Shown here: positions 8,370 to 17,169 of the stretch, piece by piece | Position numbering within the stretch: position 1 is the first letter of the stretch | How the letters are laid out: every line of letters starts with the position of its first letter | Source: Magnetofaba australis IT-1 | Lineage (GTDB): Bacteria; Pseudomonadota; Magnetococcia; Magnetococcales; Magnetococcaceae | Length of the DNA: 64,000 nt | Direction of reading: 5' to 3' | NCBI RefSeq assembly: GCF_002109495.1 | Contig: NZ_LVJN01000015.1 | Coordinates: 496,001 to 560,000, forward strand | Program-made: the position numbers and the translations under genes | The notes under the pieces: generated by a model | Databases searched by the model: none | What the model was told of the DNA's origin: nothing | The model's input: the letters and a program-made list of their open reading frames with translations, nothing else

Positions 8370-9437
8370 ATGTTTCTGCGCGCACAGGCCGATGGCAACG
8401 CGACATGGCGCAGCGTATTGCTGTGCTGTGTGGCGGCGTTGATGGCGCTGGTTGGGGCAACGCGCGCGCTGGCGGTGCCGGAGTCAGGGCGGCAGTACCG
8501 TCTGCTGATAGTGGATAGCCAGCTGGGCATGCCGTATGACGAAATCCGCGCCGCCTTGCTCACCACATTGGGGGATGCGGGTTATCGTCTGGGCATCAAT
8601 CTGAATATCGATCTCCACGCCATCGGCAATGATGCGCAACAGGGCGAGGCGCTGCTGCGCAAGAGCCTGGATCGACCCTACGATGTGGTCTATGTCGGCG
8701 GCACCGCAGCGGCCATCGCCGCCCAGCGCGCGTTGGCTGGCGCGGCTCGACCGGTGGTGTTCGGCGCGCCGACGGATCCGGTGGGCTTGGGGTTGATCAA
8801 GACGTTTGACGCTCCCCCCACAGGTAACTTCACCGGCGTTAGTTACCCGGTGCCGCCGCGAGCGCGCCTGCGCTTTGTGCGTCAGTTGTTGCCGAAGGCG
8901 CGCACGTTTGGTTTGGTCTACGCCGATATGCCGCAGTCCCATAGCTATAACCGCTGGATCCGCAAGCTGCTGGCCACCGACCCCGAGTTCCGCGACATCC
9001 GCGTCATCTTCCGCTCCGTGCCGCTGATCACCGGCGAGCATGGCGATGAAGAGATGGCCCGGTTGGCCGCCCCCATCATTGAAGAGCTCACTGAACAGGT
9101 CGATCTGTTTCTCAAGCCCAACGATCAAATGGGCGTGCGGCGCCATCTGGCCGAAACTCTGGCCAAACTCTCCACCAAACCGGTGATCGGCATCGTCAAG
9201 AACGATGTGATGGACCGTTGGGGCGCCACGGCGGTGATCTATCCCTCCCATGAGAGCATTGGTCAGCAGGCTGCGCAGATGATCCAGCGTCTGTTTGAGG
9301 GCGCGTCCGTTGCCGACATCACGCCACAATGGCCCAAGCGCTATGGTTACGCGGTGGACCTCAATGGCATCCGGCGGCACCATTTGACCGCGCCGGTGGG
9401 GTTGTTGCAGTTGGCGGGCGCCAACATCATCAAATAG
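8370..9437 (+). CDS. ABC transporter substrate-binding protein (ABC_sub_bind family)
   Basis: 355 residues from the ATG at 8370, chosen because GTGAGGAG sits just upstream. An upstream in-frame ATG (8337) has no such site. A signal peptide follows (hydrophobic LLCCVAALMALVGA, cleavage near ALA-VP). The mature part shows the two-lobed binding fold of the PF04392 type: YRLLIVDSQLG, a VYVGGTAAAIAAQ loop, FGAPTDPVGLGLI, GVSYPVPP, and FLKPNDQMG. Such proteins bind small organic ligands in the periplasm, but no permease or ATPase gene is adjacent. A sensor kinase starts 16 bp downstream, so the pair may instead form a periplasmic sensing module, which is inference. Confidence 0.8.
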   Translation: MFLRAQADGNATWRSVLLCCVAALMALVGATRALAVPESGRQYRLLIVDSQLGMPYDEIRAALLTTLGDAGYRLGINLNIDLHAIGNDAQQGEALLRKSLDRPYDVVYVGGTAAAIAAQRALAGAARPVVFGAPTDPVGLGLIKTFDAPPTGNFTGVSYPVPPRARLRFVRQLLPKARTFGLVYADMPQSHSYNRWIRKLLATDPEFRDIRVIFRSVPLITGEHGDEEMARLAAPIIEELTEQVDLFLKPNDQMGVRRHLAETLAKLSTKPVIGIVKNDVMDRWGATAVIYPSHESIGQQAAQMIQRLFEGASVADITPQWPKRYGYAVDLNGIRRHHLTAPVGLLQLAGANIIK

Positions 9438-9452
9438 AGTTGACGCAGGCGT

Positions 9453-11486
9453 ATGAGGCTCTCGCGCAAAATCCCCCTGATCACCGTCGTCACTCTGACG
9501 ATCTTCCTGCTGGCCAGCTCCATCGCCAATATCTGGCACTTTCGCAACGCTTATACCGAGGCTTTGATCAGCGGCAGTTTTGGTCTGGCGCACAGCATCA
9601 ACAGCATTCTTAATGAGATGCTGGCGCTGGGGTTGCCGCTGGAGTCCCTGGATGGGATGGACGCCAAATTGCGAGAGATCATCCGCAACAATCCGCGCTA
9701 CGTCTACGCCGGGGTCGCCGATATCCAGGGCCGGGCGATGTTCCACAGCGATCCGACCTTGGTGGGCAAGCAGTTTGGCGACGTCTATCAGCGTCGCGCG
9801 CAGGCATCTGAGGAGCCGATTTGGCAGCTCTACCACCGTTTTGATGGTCGCGTTTACTTCGATGTGAGCGTGCCGGTGCGCGATCCCAAAGGGGAGCGGC
9901 TGGGCTCTGTGCGCATCGGTTTTCCCACCTCGGTTGTCTCGGACAAGGTGTGGCTGGAAGCCGGGCGACTGGCGCTGAACACCTTGGCGGTGTTCGTGGC
10001 GTTGGCGTTGGCGTTATCCCTATTTCTGAATCGAGTGGTGAGCCAGCCGTTGCGGCTGCTGGCGCGTCGCGCCGAAGAGATCAGTCAGGGCAATTTCGCC
10101 GCCCATAGCGAGGGCCCGATGTTGCGCGCCGATGAGATCGGCGAGCTGTCGCAAGCGGTCGAACGCATGGCCAAAACCCTCGACACCCAGTTCCACACGC
10201 TGGAGCAGACAGTGGCCGAGCGCACCGCCGAACTGCAGGAGAAGACGCGGCTTCTGGGCGCCGAGCTGCAAGTGCGCGAGAGCGCGCAGGTGGCGCTGCA
10301 TCACGCCAAGGAGGAGGCGGAGGCGGCCAACCAGGCCAAGAGCGCCTTCCTGGCCACCATGAGCCATGAGATTCGCACCCCCATGAACGTCATCGTGGGC
10401 ATGAGCGAGCTGCTGCTGGAGTCCGAGCAGAACGCCGAGCGGCTGCGCTATCTCCAGGTGGCGCAGAACGCCGGCGAGGGGCTGCTCGGACTGATCAACG
10501 ATATTCTGGATCTGTCCAAAATCGAAGCCGGCCAGTGGAGCTTGCAGAGCGCGCCCTTTGCGCTGCGGCCGTTGGCCCAGGGCGCGGCGCAGATCTTTGA
10601 GGAGTTGGCGCGGGAAAAGGGGCTGGATTTCGCTGTAGAGATTGCGGCGGATCTGCCGGAGTGGATCGAGGCCGATAAAGAGCGCTTGCGGCAGGTGTTG
10701 ATCAACCTGTTGGGCAACGCCTTGAAATTCACCCACCAGGGGGCGGTTCGGCTGGAGGCGAGTCGGCGGGAGGGCGATATCTTGCGGCTGACGGTGCGCG
10801 ATACCGGCATCGGCGTGCCGGAGGCGATGCAGGCGCAAATCTTCACCCCGTTTACTCAGGTGGAGTCCGGCGCCACGCGGCGCTACGGCGGCACCGGTCT
10901 GGGGCTCACCATCTGCCAACGCATTGTCGCGAAGATGGGCGGCGCGATGAGTTTGGAGAGCGCCGAAGGCGTCGGCAGCGCGTTCCATGTGGAGTTGCCG
11001 TTGGTTGCGGCGCAACCGCAAGCGCACATGGATGGGACGCTGGGTGAGGTCGGCGCGCAGATGGGCGTGGCGGCCAGGGGCTTGCGGATTCTCATTGCCG
11101 AGGATTCCGAGGATAATACGCTGCTGCTCAAAGCCTATTTGAAAAAGACGCCGCATTTGACCAACTTCGTCTCCGACGGCGAAGAGGCTGTCCAGCGCGT
11201 GCAGGAGGGGGGCGACTACGACTTGGCGCTGATGGATGTGCAGATGCCGCGTATGGATGGCTATACCGCCACGCGGCGGATTCGCGCCTGGGAGGAGCAG
11301 AACGGCGCGCGGCGGATTTTGATCTATGCGCTCTCAGCGCACGCCTTTGTGGAGGCCGCGCAGCACAGTGAAGCGGCGGGGTGTGACGGCCATTTGACCA
11401 AGCCGATTCGCAAACGCGAGCTGCTGCAGTTCCTCGCCGAGATTGCGCAAGGGGGCGCCGTTATGGCGGGAAAAGCGCAGAAGTAG
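9453..11486 (+). CDS. Hybrid sensor histidine kinase with receiver domain
   Basis: 677 residues. TM1 is at about 7-28, then a roughly 140-residue periplasmic sensor ([10 protein letters not shown]...[10 protein letters not shown], cache-like), TM2 at about 170-192, HAMP ([11 protein letters not shown]), a coiled coil, HisKA with the phospho-acceptor in SHEIRTPMN (His about 305), a HATPase_c domain with DTGIGVP and YGGTGLGL boxes, and a C-terminal receiver (IAEDSEDN; acceptor Asp about 595 in [15 protein letters not shown] lysine). Expected role: membrane sensing with phosphorelay to an unlinked histidine phosphotransfer or response regulator protein. Its gene follows the binding protein by 16 bp. 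That protein, which lacks a transporter, could deliver the ligand. Confidence 0.93.
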   Translation: MRLSRKIPLITVVTLTIFLLASSIANIWHFRNAYTEALISGSFGLAHSINSILNEMLALGLPLESLDGMDAKLREIIRNNPRYVYAGVADIQGRAMFHSDPTLVGKQFGDVYQRRAQASEEPIWQLYHRFDGRVYFDVSVPVRDPKGERLGSVRIGFPTSVVSDKVWLEAGRLALNTLAVFVALALALSLFLNRVVSQPLRLLARRAEEISQGNFAAHSEGPMLRADEIGELSQAVERMAKTLDTQFHTLEQTVAERTAELQEKTRLLGAELQVRESAQVALHHAKEEAEAANQAKSAFLATMSHEIRTPMNVIVGMSELLLESEQNAERLRYLQVAQNAGEGLLGLINDILDLSKIEAGQWSLQSAPFALRPLAQGAAQIFEELAREKGLDFAVEIAADLPEWIEADKERLRQVLINLLGNALKFTHQGAVRLEASRREGDILRLTVRDTGIGVPEAMQAQIFTPFTQVESGATRRYGGTGLGLTICQRIVAKMGGAMSLESAEGVGSAFHVELPLVAAQPQAHMDGTLGEVGAQMGVAARGLRILIAEDSEDNTLLLKAYLKKTPHLTNFVSDGEEAVQRVQEGGDYDLALMDVQMPRMDGYTATRRIRAWEEQNGARRILIYALSAHAFVEAAQHSEAAGCDGHLTKPIRKRELLQFLAEIAQGGAVMAGKAQK

Positions 11487-11489
11487 GGG

Positions 11490-12626
11490 CTATGCTCTGA
11501 CTGTCGATGTCGCCGCCGCCAAAAACACCGGCATCGCTTCGCCGCTGACCCGCACCGGCAGGCGGTCGCCAATGGCGTGGTCGTGGTGACTCTCCACCAG
11601 GCTGAGCACATGGTCCGAGGCGTCAGCGGGAATGCCGCCGCTCAGGGCGTTATCGGGCAGCGCCAGGGTGTAGAGCGACTCGGCGCCCAGAAACGACTTG
11701 TCCAGAATCTCCAAACTTAAATCGCTGCTCTCATCGTGCAGCAGGTCATCGGGGCGGAACAGCACCCGCACCGCGCGGCGGCCTTCGGCGTCGGCCTGGG
11801 GCGTGACGGGAACCTGTCGCGCCTTGATCCGCCCCAACGGCGTTTCGATGCACCCATCGGGCAGAATGAAGCCGGGCAGCATCGTCCCTTTGCCGATGAA
11901 CCCCGCCACCATCTCATCGGCGGGGTGGTGATAGAGATTATACGCGCTATCCCACTGCCGCAGCCGTCCATCCCCCATCACGCCAATCACATCGGCCATG
12001 GCGAACGCCTCATGCTGGTCATGGGTCACCAGCAGGCCGGTGACGCCATCCTGCTGCAGCGCGTGGCGCACGTCCCGCGCCAACTGCTGGCGCAGCTCCG
12101 CATCCATGCTGGAGAAGGGTTCGTCCAGCAGCAGCAACTCCGGGCGCGGGGCTATGGCGCGGGCCAGCGCCACCCGCTGCTGCTGGCCGCCGGACATCTG
12201 ATGCGGATAGCTTTTGGCCATCTGCGGCAGCCCCACCAGCTCCAATAGCGCCGTCACCCGCTGCTTGCGCGCCGCGCGCGGCAGATGGCGCAGGCCAAAG
12301 GCGATGTTGTCGGCCACGTTCAGGTGGGGGAACAGGGCGAAGTCCTGAAACACCATGCCCACTCGGCGCTGCTCCGGCGGCGTCATTTGCGTTGTGTTGA
12401 CTACGCACTGGCCGCGCAAGCGGATCTCGCCAGCGGCCAAAGGCTCAAACCCGGCGATGGCGCGCAGCAGCGAGGTCTTGCCACAACCGCTGGGACCGAG
12501 AAGGCAGCCGATTTGGCCCGGCGGCAGATGAAACGACACCTCTTGCAGAACCGTCACCGCGCCATAGGCGACGGCGGCGTGGCGCACGCTCAGTTGCGCG
12601 TTGGCGGCCAGATCGATTTTGGACAT
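11490..12626 (-). CDS. fbpC: Ferric iron ABC transporter, ATP-binding protein
   Basis: 378 residues. Walker A GPSGCGKTS, signature MSGGQQQR, Walker B LLLLDEPF, followed by a switch histidine in LLVTHDQHE. The roughly 130-residue C-terminal regulatory domain (AVRVLFRPDDLL) is of the FbpC/TOBE type. It powers uptake of Fe3+ from the periplasm with FbpB and FbpA. It is the third gene of a minus-strand operon, 6 bp after fbpB. The 3' end lies 3 bp from the end of the convergent histidine kinase gene, leaving almost no terminator space. Confidence 0.92.
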   Translation of the reverse strand: MSKIDLAANAQLSVRHAAVAYGAVTVLQEVSFHLPPGQIGCLLGPSGCGKTSLLRAIAGFEPLAAGEIRLRGQCVVNTTQMTPPEQRRVGMVFQDFALFPHLNVADNIAFGLRHLPRAARKQRVTALLELVGLPQMAKSYPHQMSGGQQQRVALARAIAPRPELLLLDEPFSSMDAELRQQLARDVRHALQQDGVTGLLVTHDQHEAFAMADVIGVMGDGRLRQWDSAYNLYHHPADEMVAGFIGKGTMLPGFILPDGCIETPLGRIKARQVPVTPQADAEGRRAVRVLFRPDDLLHDESSDLSLEILDKSFLGAESLYTLALPDNALSGGIPADASDHVLSLVESHHDHAIGDRLPVRVSGEAMPVFLAAATSTVRA

Positions 12627-12632
12627 GAGACT

Positions 12633-14318
12633 CTATTCCTGTGTCTGACGACTGGCGGTGATGGCGCGGCTGAGCAGGATAACCGGCAATACCCCCACCG
12701 CCACAATGGCCAGCGAGGCGGGCGCGGCGTCGGCCAGACGCTCATCGGAGGCCAGCTCATAGGCGCGCACCGCCAGGGTGTTGAAATTGAACGGGCGCAG
12801 AATCAGGGTGGCGGGCAGCTCCTTGAGCACATCCACGAACACCAGTAGCAGAGCGGTGAGCAGCGCTCCGCGCAGCATCGGCAGATGGATGCGTCCGAGA
12901 ATGCGCCAGCCGCCTGCGCCGAGGGATTTGGCGGCCTCATCCATGCTCGGTTTGATGCGTCCCAGGCCCGACTCCACGGTCTGTAGCGACACCGCCAGAA
13001 AGCGCGCCAAGTAGGCGAACGTCACCGCCGCCAGGGTGCCGCTGAGAATCAGCCCGGTGGAGAACCCCAGATGGGCGCGCGCCCAGGCGTCCACTGTGTT
13101 ATCCAGCGCGGCGAAGGGCATCGCCACCCCCACGGCGATCACCGTGCCGGGCACCGCGTAGCCCAGTCCGGCCACCCGCGTGGCGGCGGTGGTGACGCGG
13201 GAGGGGGCGATGCGCGCGCCATAGCCCAGAAACAGCGCCAGCAGCAGCGCCAGCGCCGAGGCCAGCGCCGCCAGCATCAGCGTATTGCCCGCCAGTTGCG
13301 CAAAGGCGCCGCCAAACCCCTCTTCGGCGATGGTGACCGCCCACAGCGCCAACTGCCCGGCGGGCAGCAGGAAACCCAGTAGCAGCATCAGCGCGCACAG
13401 CAGCGTGGCCCCGTGGCGGCGCCAGCCGCTTAGCACAAAGCGGCGGATCGCCTGATGGCGTTGGCTGGTGTGGTGGTACTTGGCTTGGCGACGACCATAG
13501 CGCTCCAGCAGAATCAGGCTGAACACAAACAGCAGCAGAACTCCCGCCAGTTGCGCCGCCGCCGGGGCGTTATCCAGGCCGTACCAGGTGCGGAAGATGC
13601 CGGTGGTGAAGGTGGAGACGCCGAAATATTGCACCGTGCCGTAGTCGGCCAGGGTCTCCATCAGCGCCAGCGACAGACCGGCGATAATGGCCGGACGCGC
13701 CAATGGCAGGGCCACGCGGCGGAACGCGCCCCAGGGCGATTCGCCCAGGGTGCGGCTCACATCCAGCACGCACAGCGATTGGTTGAGGAACGCCGCCCGC
13801 GTCAGCAGATAGACGTAAGGGTAGAGCACCAGGGTGAGCATCAAGCCAGCCCCGCCCAGGGAGCGGATCTCCGGGAACCAGTAGTCGCCGTAGCCCCAGC
13901 CGGTGAGATCGCGAATCGCCGTTTGCAGCGGGCCGGAGAACTCCAGCATGCCGGTGTAGGTGTAGGCGATGATGTAGGCGGGCATGGCCAGCGGCAGCAG
14001 CAGCGCCCATTCGAACACTCCGCGCCCGGGGAAGGCGCACATGGCCGTCAGCCACGCCGCGCTCACCCCCAGCAGCAGCGTCCCCGCCGCCACCAACAGC
14101 ATGAGAATCAGCGAATTGGATACATAGTCGGCCAACACGGTGTCTGCCAGGTGCGCCCACACCGCGCCTGACGGCAGCAGCAGGTGGCCCGCCACCACCA
14201 GGGTGGGCAGGCTCATCAGCAGCGCTGCGGCGACCACGCCCATGCGCCACCAGCGCTGGGCGCGCCGCGTCGTGGCGGGCGCCTGCGCAGCGCTCACGGC
14301 GGGAGGATTGGCGGTCAT
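12633..14318 (-). CDS. fbpB: Ferric iron ABC transporter, fused permease
   Basis: 561 residues from the ATG at 14318. The frame is open for a further 63 codons upstream but those overlap fbpA, so the inner start is preferred. There are about twelve hydrophobic helices in two homologous halves, each with a binding-protein-dependent permease (EAA-like) loop: ETLADYGTVQYFG in the first half and DVLKELPATLILRP in the second. Duplicated permeases of this type are characteristic of FbpB/SfuB iron transporters. It lies between fbpA (23 bp) and fbpC. Confidence 0.9.
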   Translation of the reverse strand: MTANPPAVSAAQAPATTRRAQRWWRMGVVAAALLMSLPTLVVAGHLLLPSGAVWAHLADTVLADYVSNSLILMLLVAAGTLLLGVSAAWLTAMCAFPGRGVFEWALLLPLAMPAYIIAYTYTGMLEFSGPLQTAIRDLTGWGYGDYWFPEIRSLGGAGLMLTLVLYPYVYLLTRAAFLNQSLCVLDVSRTLGESPWGAFRRVALPLARPAIIAGLSLALMETLADYGTVQYFGVSTFTTGIFRTWYGLDNAPAAAQLAGVLLLFVFSLILLERYGRRQAKYHHTSQRHQAIRRFVLSGWRRHGATLLCALMLLLGFLLPAGQLALWAVTIAEEGFGGAFAQLAGNTLMLAALASALALLLALFLGYGARIAPSRVTTAATRVAGLGYAVPGTVIAVGVAMPFAALDNTVDAWARAHLGFSTGLILSGTLAAVTFAYLARFLAVSLQTVESGLGRIKPSMDEAAKSLGAGGWRILGRIHLPMLRGALLTALLLVFVDVLKELPATLILRPFNFNTLAVRAYELASDERLADAAPASLAIVAVGVLPVILLSRAITASRQTQE

Positions 14319-14341
14319 GATCTTGGCGTTGCTCTGGGCCG

Positions 14342-15367
14342 TCACTTCCACCCGGCGCGGTCCATGAGCATCACCGCGTCGGGATTGCGCAGTCCCAGCT
14401 GGCTCAGATTCAGCGTATCGGCCTTGAAGTCGCCCCACGATTTGAGCAGCGCGCTCACTGGCGCATCGGAGCGCACCGGATACTCGCCATTGGTCTGCGA
14501 GTACCACGCCTGGGCCTCCGGCGTGGTGAGGAAGCGGATCAGTTTGACCGCCTCATCCACGTGCTTGGCCGAGCGGGTCACCGCCGCCCCGGAGACGTTC
14601 ACATGGGTTCCGCGATCCTCCTGGTTGGGCCAGAACACGACCATTCGTTGCGCCGCAGAGCGCTCGTTGGGGTCTTTGGAGAGCAGCATGCCCGCCAGGT
14701 AATAGGTGTTGGCGATGGCGATGTCGCACTGGCCGGAGGCCGCCCCCTTGATCTGGTCGCGATCGCCGCCGCGCGGCGGCCGGGCGAAGTTCTTGACGAA
14801 CTGTTTGGCCCACTGCTCGGTGGCCTGCACGCCGTTGACAGCGATCATCGACGCCACCAGCGACTGATTATAGATGTTGCCCGAGGAGCGAATGCAGATG
14901 CGCCCGCGCCACATGGGATCGGCCAACTGCTCGTAGCTGCTCAACTTGGTCGCATCCACCTGGCCTTTGACGTAGAGGATGGGGCGTGCGCGCAGGCTCA
15001 AGCCGAACCAGTGCCCCTCCGGGTCGCGATAGGCCGACGGAATCGCCGCTTTGAGCTCCGGGTCATTCACAGCTTGCGTCACCCCAACCTGTTTGGCGCG
15101 GTGCAGGCGCCCGGCGTCGGTGGTGAGCAGCACGTCGGCAGGGGAGTTGATCCCTTCGCTCTTGAGCCGTTTGAGCAGCGCATCAGCCTTGCCGGTGACC
15201 AGATTCACGCGGATGCCGGTCTCAGCGGTGAAGCGATCCAGCAGCGGTTTGATCAACTGCTCTTTGCGCGCTGAATAGAGATTGACCTCGGCGGCCAGCG
15301 CGGCGCTGGCGCCGAGACTGATGAGGCTGATCAGGCTGAAGGCGACAAGGCGAATGGTCCAAGGCAT
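14342..15367 (-). CDS. fbpA: Periplasmic ferric iron-binding protein
   Basis: 341 residues from the ATG at 15367, with GGGGAAAT just upstream. An N-terminal signal peptide (hydrophobic core FSLISLISLGASAALA, cleavage near ALA-AE) precedes EVNLYSARKEQL, the typical start of mature FbpA/FutA proteins. The paired iron-binding tyrosines are visible in IANTYYLAG. The protein binds Fe3+ in the periplasm and delivers it to FbpBC. It is first in the operon. A promoter-like TTGACA...CTTAAT overlapped by a Fur-like sequence lies about 80-110 bp upstream. Confidence 0.93.
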   Translation of the reverse strand: MPWTIRLVAFSLISLISLGASAALAAEVNLYSARKEQLIKPLLDRFTAETGIRVNLVTGKADALLKRLKSEGINSPADVLLTTDAGRLHRAKQVGVTQAVNDPELKAAIPSAYRDPEGHWFGLSLRARPILYVKGQVDATKLSSYEQLADPMWRGRICIRSSGNIYNQSLVASMIAVNGVQATEQWAKQFVKNFARPPRGGDRDQIKGAASGQCDIAIANTYYLAGMLLSKDPNERSAAQRMVVFWPNQEDRGTHVNVSGAAVTRSAKHVDEAVKLIRFLTTPEAQAWYSQTNGEYPVRSDAPVSALLKSWGDFKADTLNLSQLGLRNPDAVMLMDRAGWK

Positions 15368-15443
15368 ATCGGATTTCCCCGTTTTCTCTTGTTGGCTGCG
15401 GTGACTGGCAAACAAATGCGTCAATCAAATTTCAAACTCGGAT

Positions 15444-15475
15444 GCAATTAAGAATCATTCCTCTTTCTGTGTCAA
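15444..15475 (-). promoter_or_regulatory. Promoter with Fur-like box for fbpABC
   Basis: Read on the minus strand: TTGACA (15475-15470), a 17-bp spacer, then CTTAAT (15452-15447). The -10 region is embedded in GAATGATTCTTAATTGC, which resembles half of a Fur box. Placement over the -10 would allow iron-dependent repression. The match is by eye. Confidence 0.5.
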
Positions 15476-15522
15476 GCAGCTCTCTCCCTGGAAGATAATA
15501 TTGAGAAGTATTCACAATAAAC

Positions 15523-15553
15523 TTGACATGCAAATAGCAATCGTTATCATTGC
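15523..15553 (+). promoter_or_regulatory. Promoter with overlapping Fur-like box for hemP operon
   Basis: TTGACA (15523-15528), a 16-bp spacer and TATCAT (15545-15550) form a strong sigma-70-like promoter. AGCAATCGTTATCATTGC covers the spacer and -10 and resembles the Fur consensus (GATAATGAT repeats). The site faces the haem/siderophore operon and lies back-to-back with the fbpA promoter about 50 bp away. Confidence 0.65.
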
Positions 15554-15609
15554 CGACGTTGAAGCCAGTTGGCTCCGCGCAGTTCACCTTATCAATATAG
15601 GGATTCAGC

Positions 15610-15768
15610 ATGCTCAAATCCAAACAAACCAACCCTGCCGTCGCCAAGCCGCGCGCGGTGACCAGTCGGGAGCTGTTGGGCGCGGAGGGGCGGTTGACCA
15701 TTTTGCATGAGGGCAGCGCCTACCATCTGCGCATCACCAGCAACAAGCGATTGATCCTGACAAAATAG
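15610..15768 (+). CDS. hemP: Haemin uptake protein HemP/HmuP, small
   Basis: A 52-residue protein. The C-terminal half matches the HemP signature: SRELLGAEGRLTILHEG, then YHLRITSNKRLILTK at the end, equivalent to the family's HxGxxYxLRxTxxxKLILTK. HemP/HmuP proteins are small cytoplasmic factors linked to haem or siderophore receptor genes. In some bacteria they activate receptor transcription. An AGGGA lies about 7 bp before the ATG. It is the first gene after a Fur-boxed promoter and precedes the siderophore porin, so it is probably induced under iron limitation. Confidence 0.85.
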   Translation: MLKSKQTNPAVAKPRAVTSRELLGAEGRLTILHEGSAYHLRITSNKRLILTK

Positions 15769-15892
15769 CGGCTTGCCGCGATTTTTCCTTCCGTTCCACC
15801 CAGCCAGTCGCTCGGTTTGCGATGCGGTCAGCCAGGCAGGAGCCCGTGCGCCAGATGTGCGCATGAACTTCCTAACAAACCTGGAGAGAGCT

Positions 15893-17158
15893 GTGTTGAA
15901 CAAACCGAACCGATCCGCATATCACGCCGCGCTCATGGCCGTGGCCCTGGGCGTGGCGGGGCTGCCCGCCGTGGCGGGGGCGGAGTCCATGCCGTCGCCG
16001 GAACAGTTGTGGCAAATGATCCAGCGTCAGCAGCGGCAGATTGAGCAACTCAAGCAGAAGCTGGGCGAAACCGACCACGCTGTGCGGCAGGTGGCGGAAA
16101 CTCAGGCCGAACCGGCCAAAGGCTCGGCGAGCCTGCCCGATTGGGTCAATCGCATCAGCCTGAGCGGTAAAATTGAGGTGGACGCCACCCACAGCGACGA
16201 CCTCAATGGGGACTGGAACGCCACCAGCAACGATTCCGCCAGCGACATTGTGGTCTCTACCGCTGAGGTGGACATCGCCGCGCAGATCAACCCGTGGGCC
16301 AACGCCCATGTGACCCTCAAGTATGAGGAGGACGCCGATCAAACGCGCATTCAGTTTGATGCGGGCTCCATCACCCTGGGCAACACGGAGAAATATCCCT
16401 TGTGGCTGACGGTGGGCAAGGAGGTGGTTCCGTTCGGCAACCACAGCAGCGCCGCCTTCAGCGATCCGCTGACCCTGGAGTTGGGCGAGACCGATGAGAC
16501 CGCCGCCATCGTCGGCTGGAGCCTCAACGGCTTCACCGCCCAGGGCTACCTGTTCAATGGCGACTCGCGCAAATCCGGCGACTCGGACAACAAGATCGAG
16601 AGCTTCGGCGGCATGTTGGGTTATGCCGGTCAACTCGGCTCGGTGAGTCTGGACGCCGGGGTGGGCTACATCAACAGCATCGAAGACGGCAAGATCGGCG
16701 ACACCCTGGGGAGCGGCGGCGCAGCGGGCAATGTGGACGCCATCAGCGACCACATCGGCGCATGGAATGTCCATGCGGTGCTGGGCATGGCGGGTTTTTC
16801 GTTGATTGGCGAGTACTTCACCGCCGCTGAGGCGTTCCAACCGGCGGAATTGACCTGGATGGGGCGTGGGGCCAAGCCCCGTGCGTGGAATCTGGAGCTG
16901 GACTACGAAACCGAAATCGGCGGCTACGGGACCACCTTCGGCCTCGCTTACGGCGGCACGGCGGAGGCGCTGGATCTGGGGCAGCCGGAGGCGCGCTGGA
17001 TCGCCCTGGTCAATGTGGGGATTCTCGACGGCGTGTCGCTGGGTCTGGAGTGGGCCCACTCGGAGGATTACGGGACGGCGGACACCGGCGCGCGGGTGGC
17101 GGCTGGGACGGGCGGCGATCGTGACGTGGCCACGCTGCGTCTGGCGGCGGAATTCTAA
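15893..17158 (+). CDS. LbtU-family siderophore porin / outer-membrane beta-barrel
   Basis: 421 residues from the GTG at 15893, chosen because GGAGAG sits 5 bp upstream. The frame is open further upstream but without a signal peptide. Residues 10-35 are a signal peptide (ALMAVALGVAGLPAVAGA), followed by a short coiled coil (QLWQMIQRQQRQIEQLKQKL) typical of trimeric or Opr-type porins. The rest alternates amphipathic strands and ends in phenylalanine (LRLAAEF), as expected for a barrel inserted by Bam. Established relative: LbtU is a TonB-independent siderophore (legiobactin) receptor in Legionella. The Fur-like promoter, hemP and the imelysin neighbours fit iron uptake. Confidence 0.75.
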   Translation: MLNKPNRSAYHAALMAVALGVAGLPAVAGAESMPSPEQLWQMIQRQQRQIEQLKQKLGETDHAVRQVAETQAEPAKGSASLPDWVNRISLSGKIEVDATHSDDLNGDWNATSNDSASDIVVSTAEVDIAAQINPWANAHVTLKYEEDADQTRIQFDAGSITLGNTEKYPLWLTVGKEVVPFGNHSSAAFSDPLTLELGETDETAAIVGWSLNGFTAQGYLFNGDSRKSGDSDNKIESFGGMLGYAGQLGSVSLDAGVGYINSIEDGKIGDTLGSGGAAGNVDAISDHIGAWNVHAVLGMAGFSLIGEYFTAAEAFQPAELTWMGRGAKPRAWNLELDYETEIGGYGTTFGLAYGGTAEALDLGQPEARWIALVNVGILDGVSLGLEWAHSEDYGTADTGARVAAGTGGDRDVATLRLAAEF

Positions 17159-17169
17159 GGAGAGAGAGC

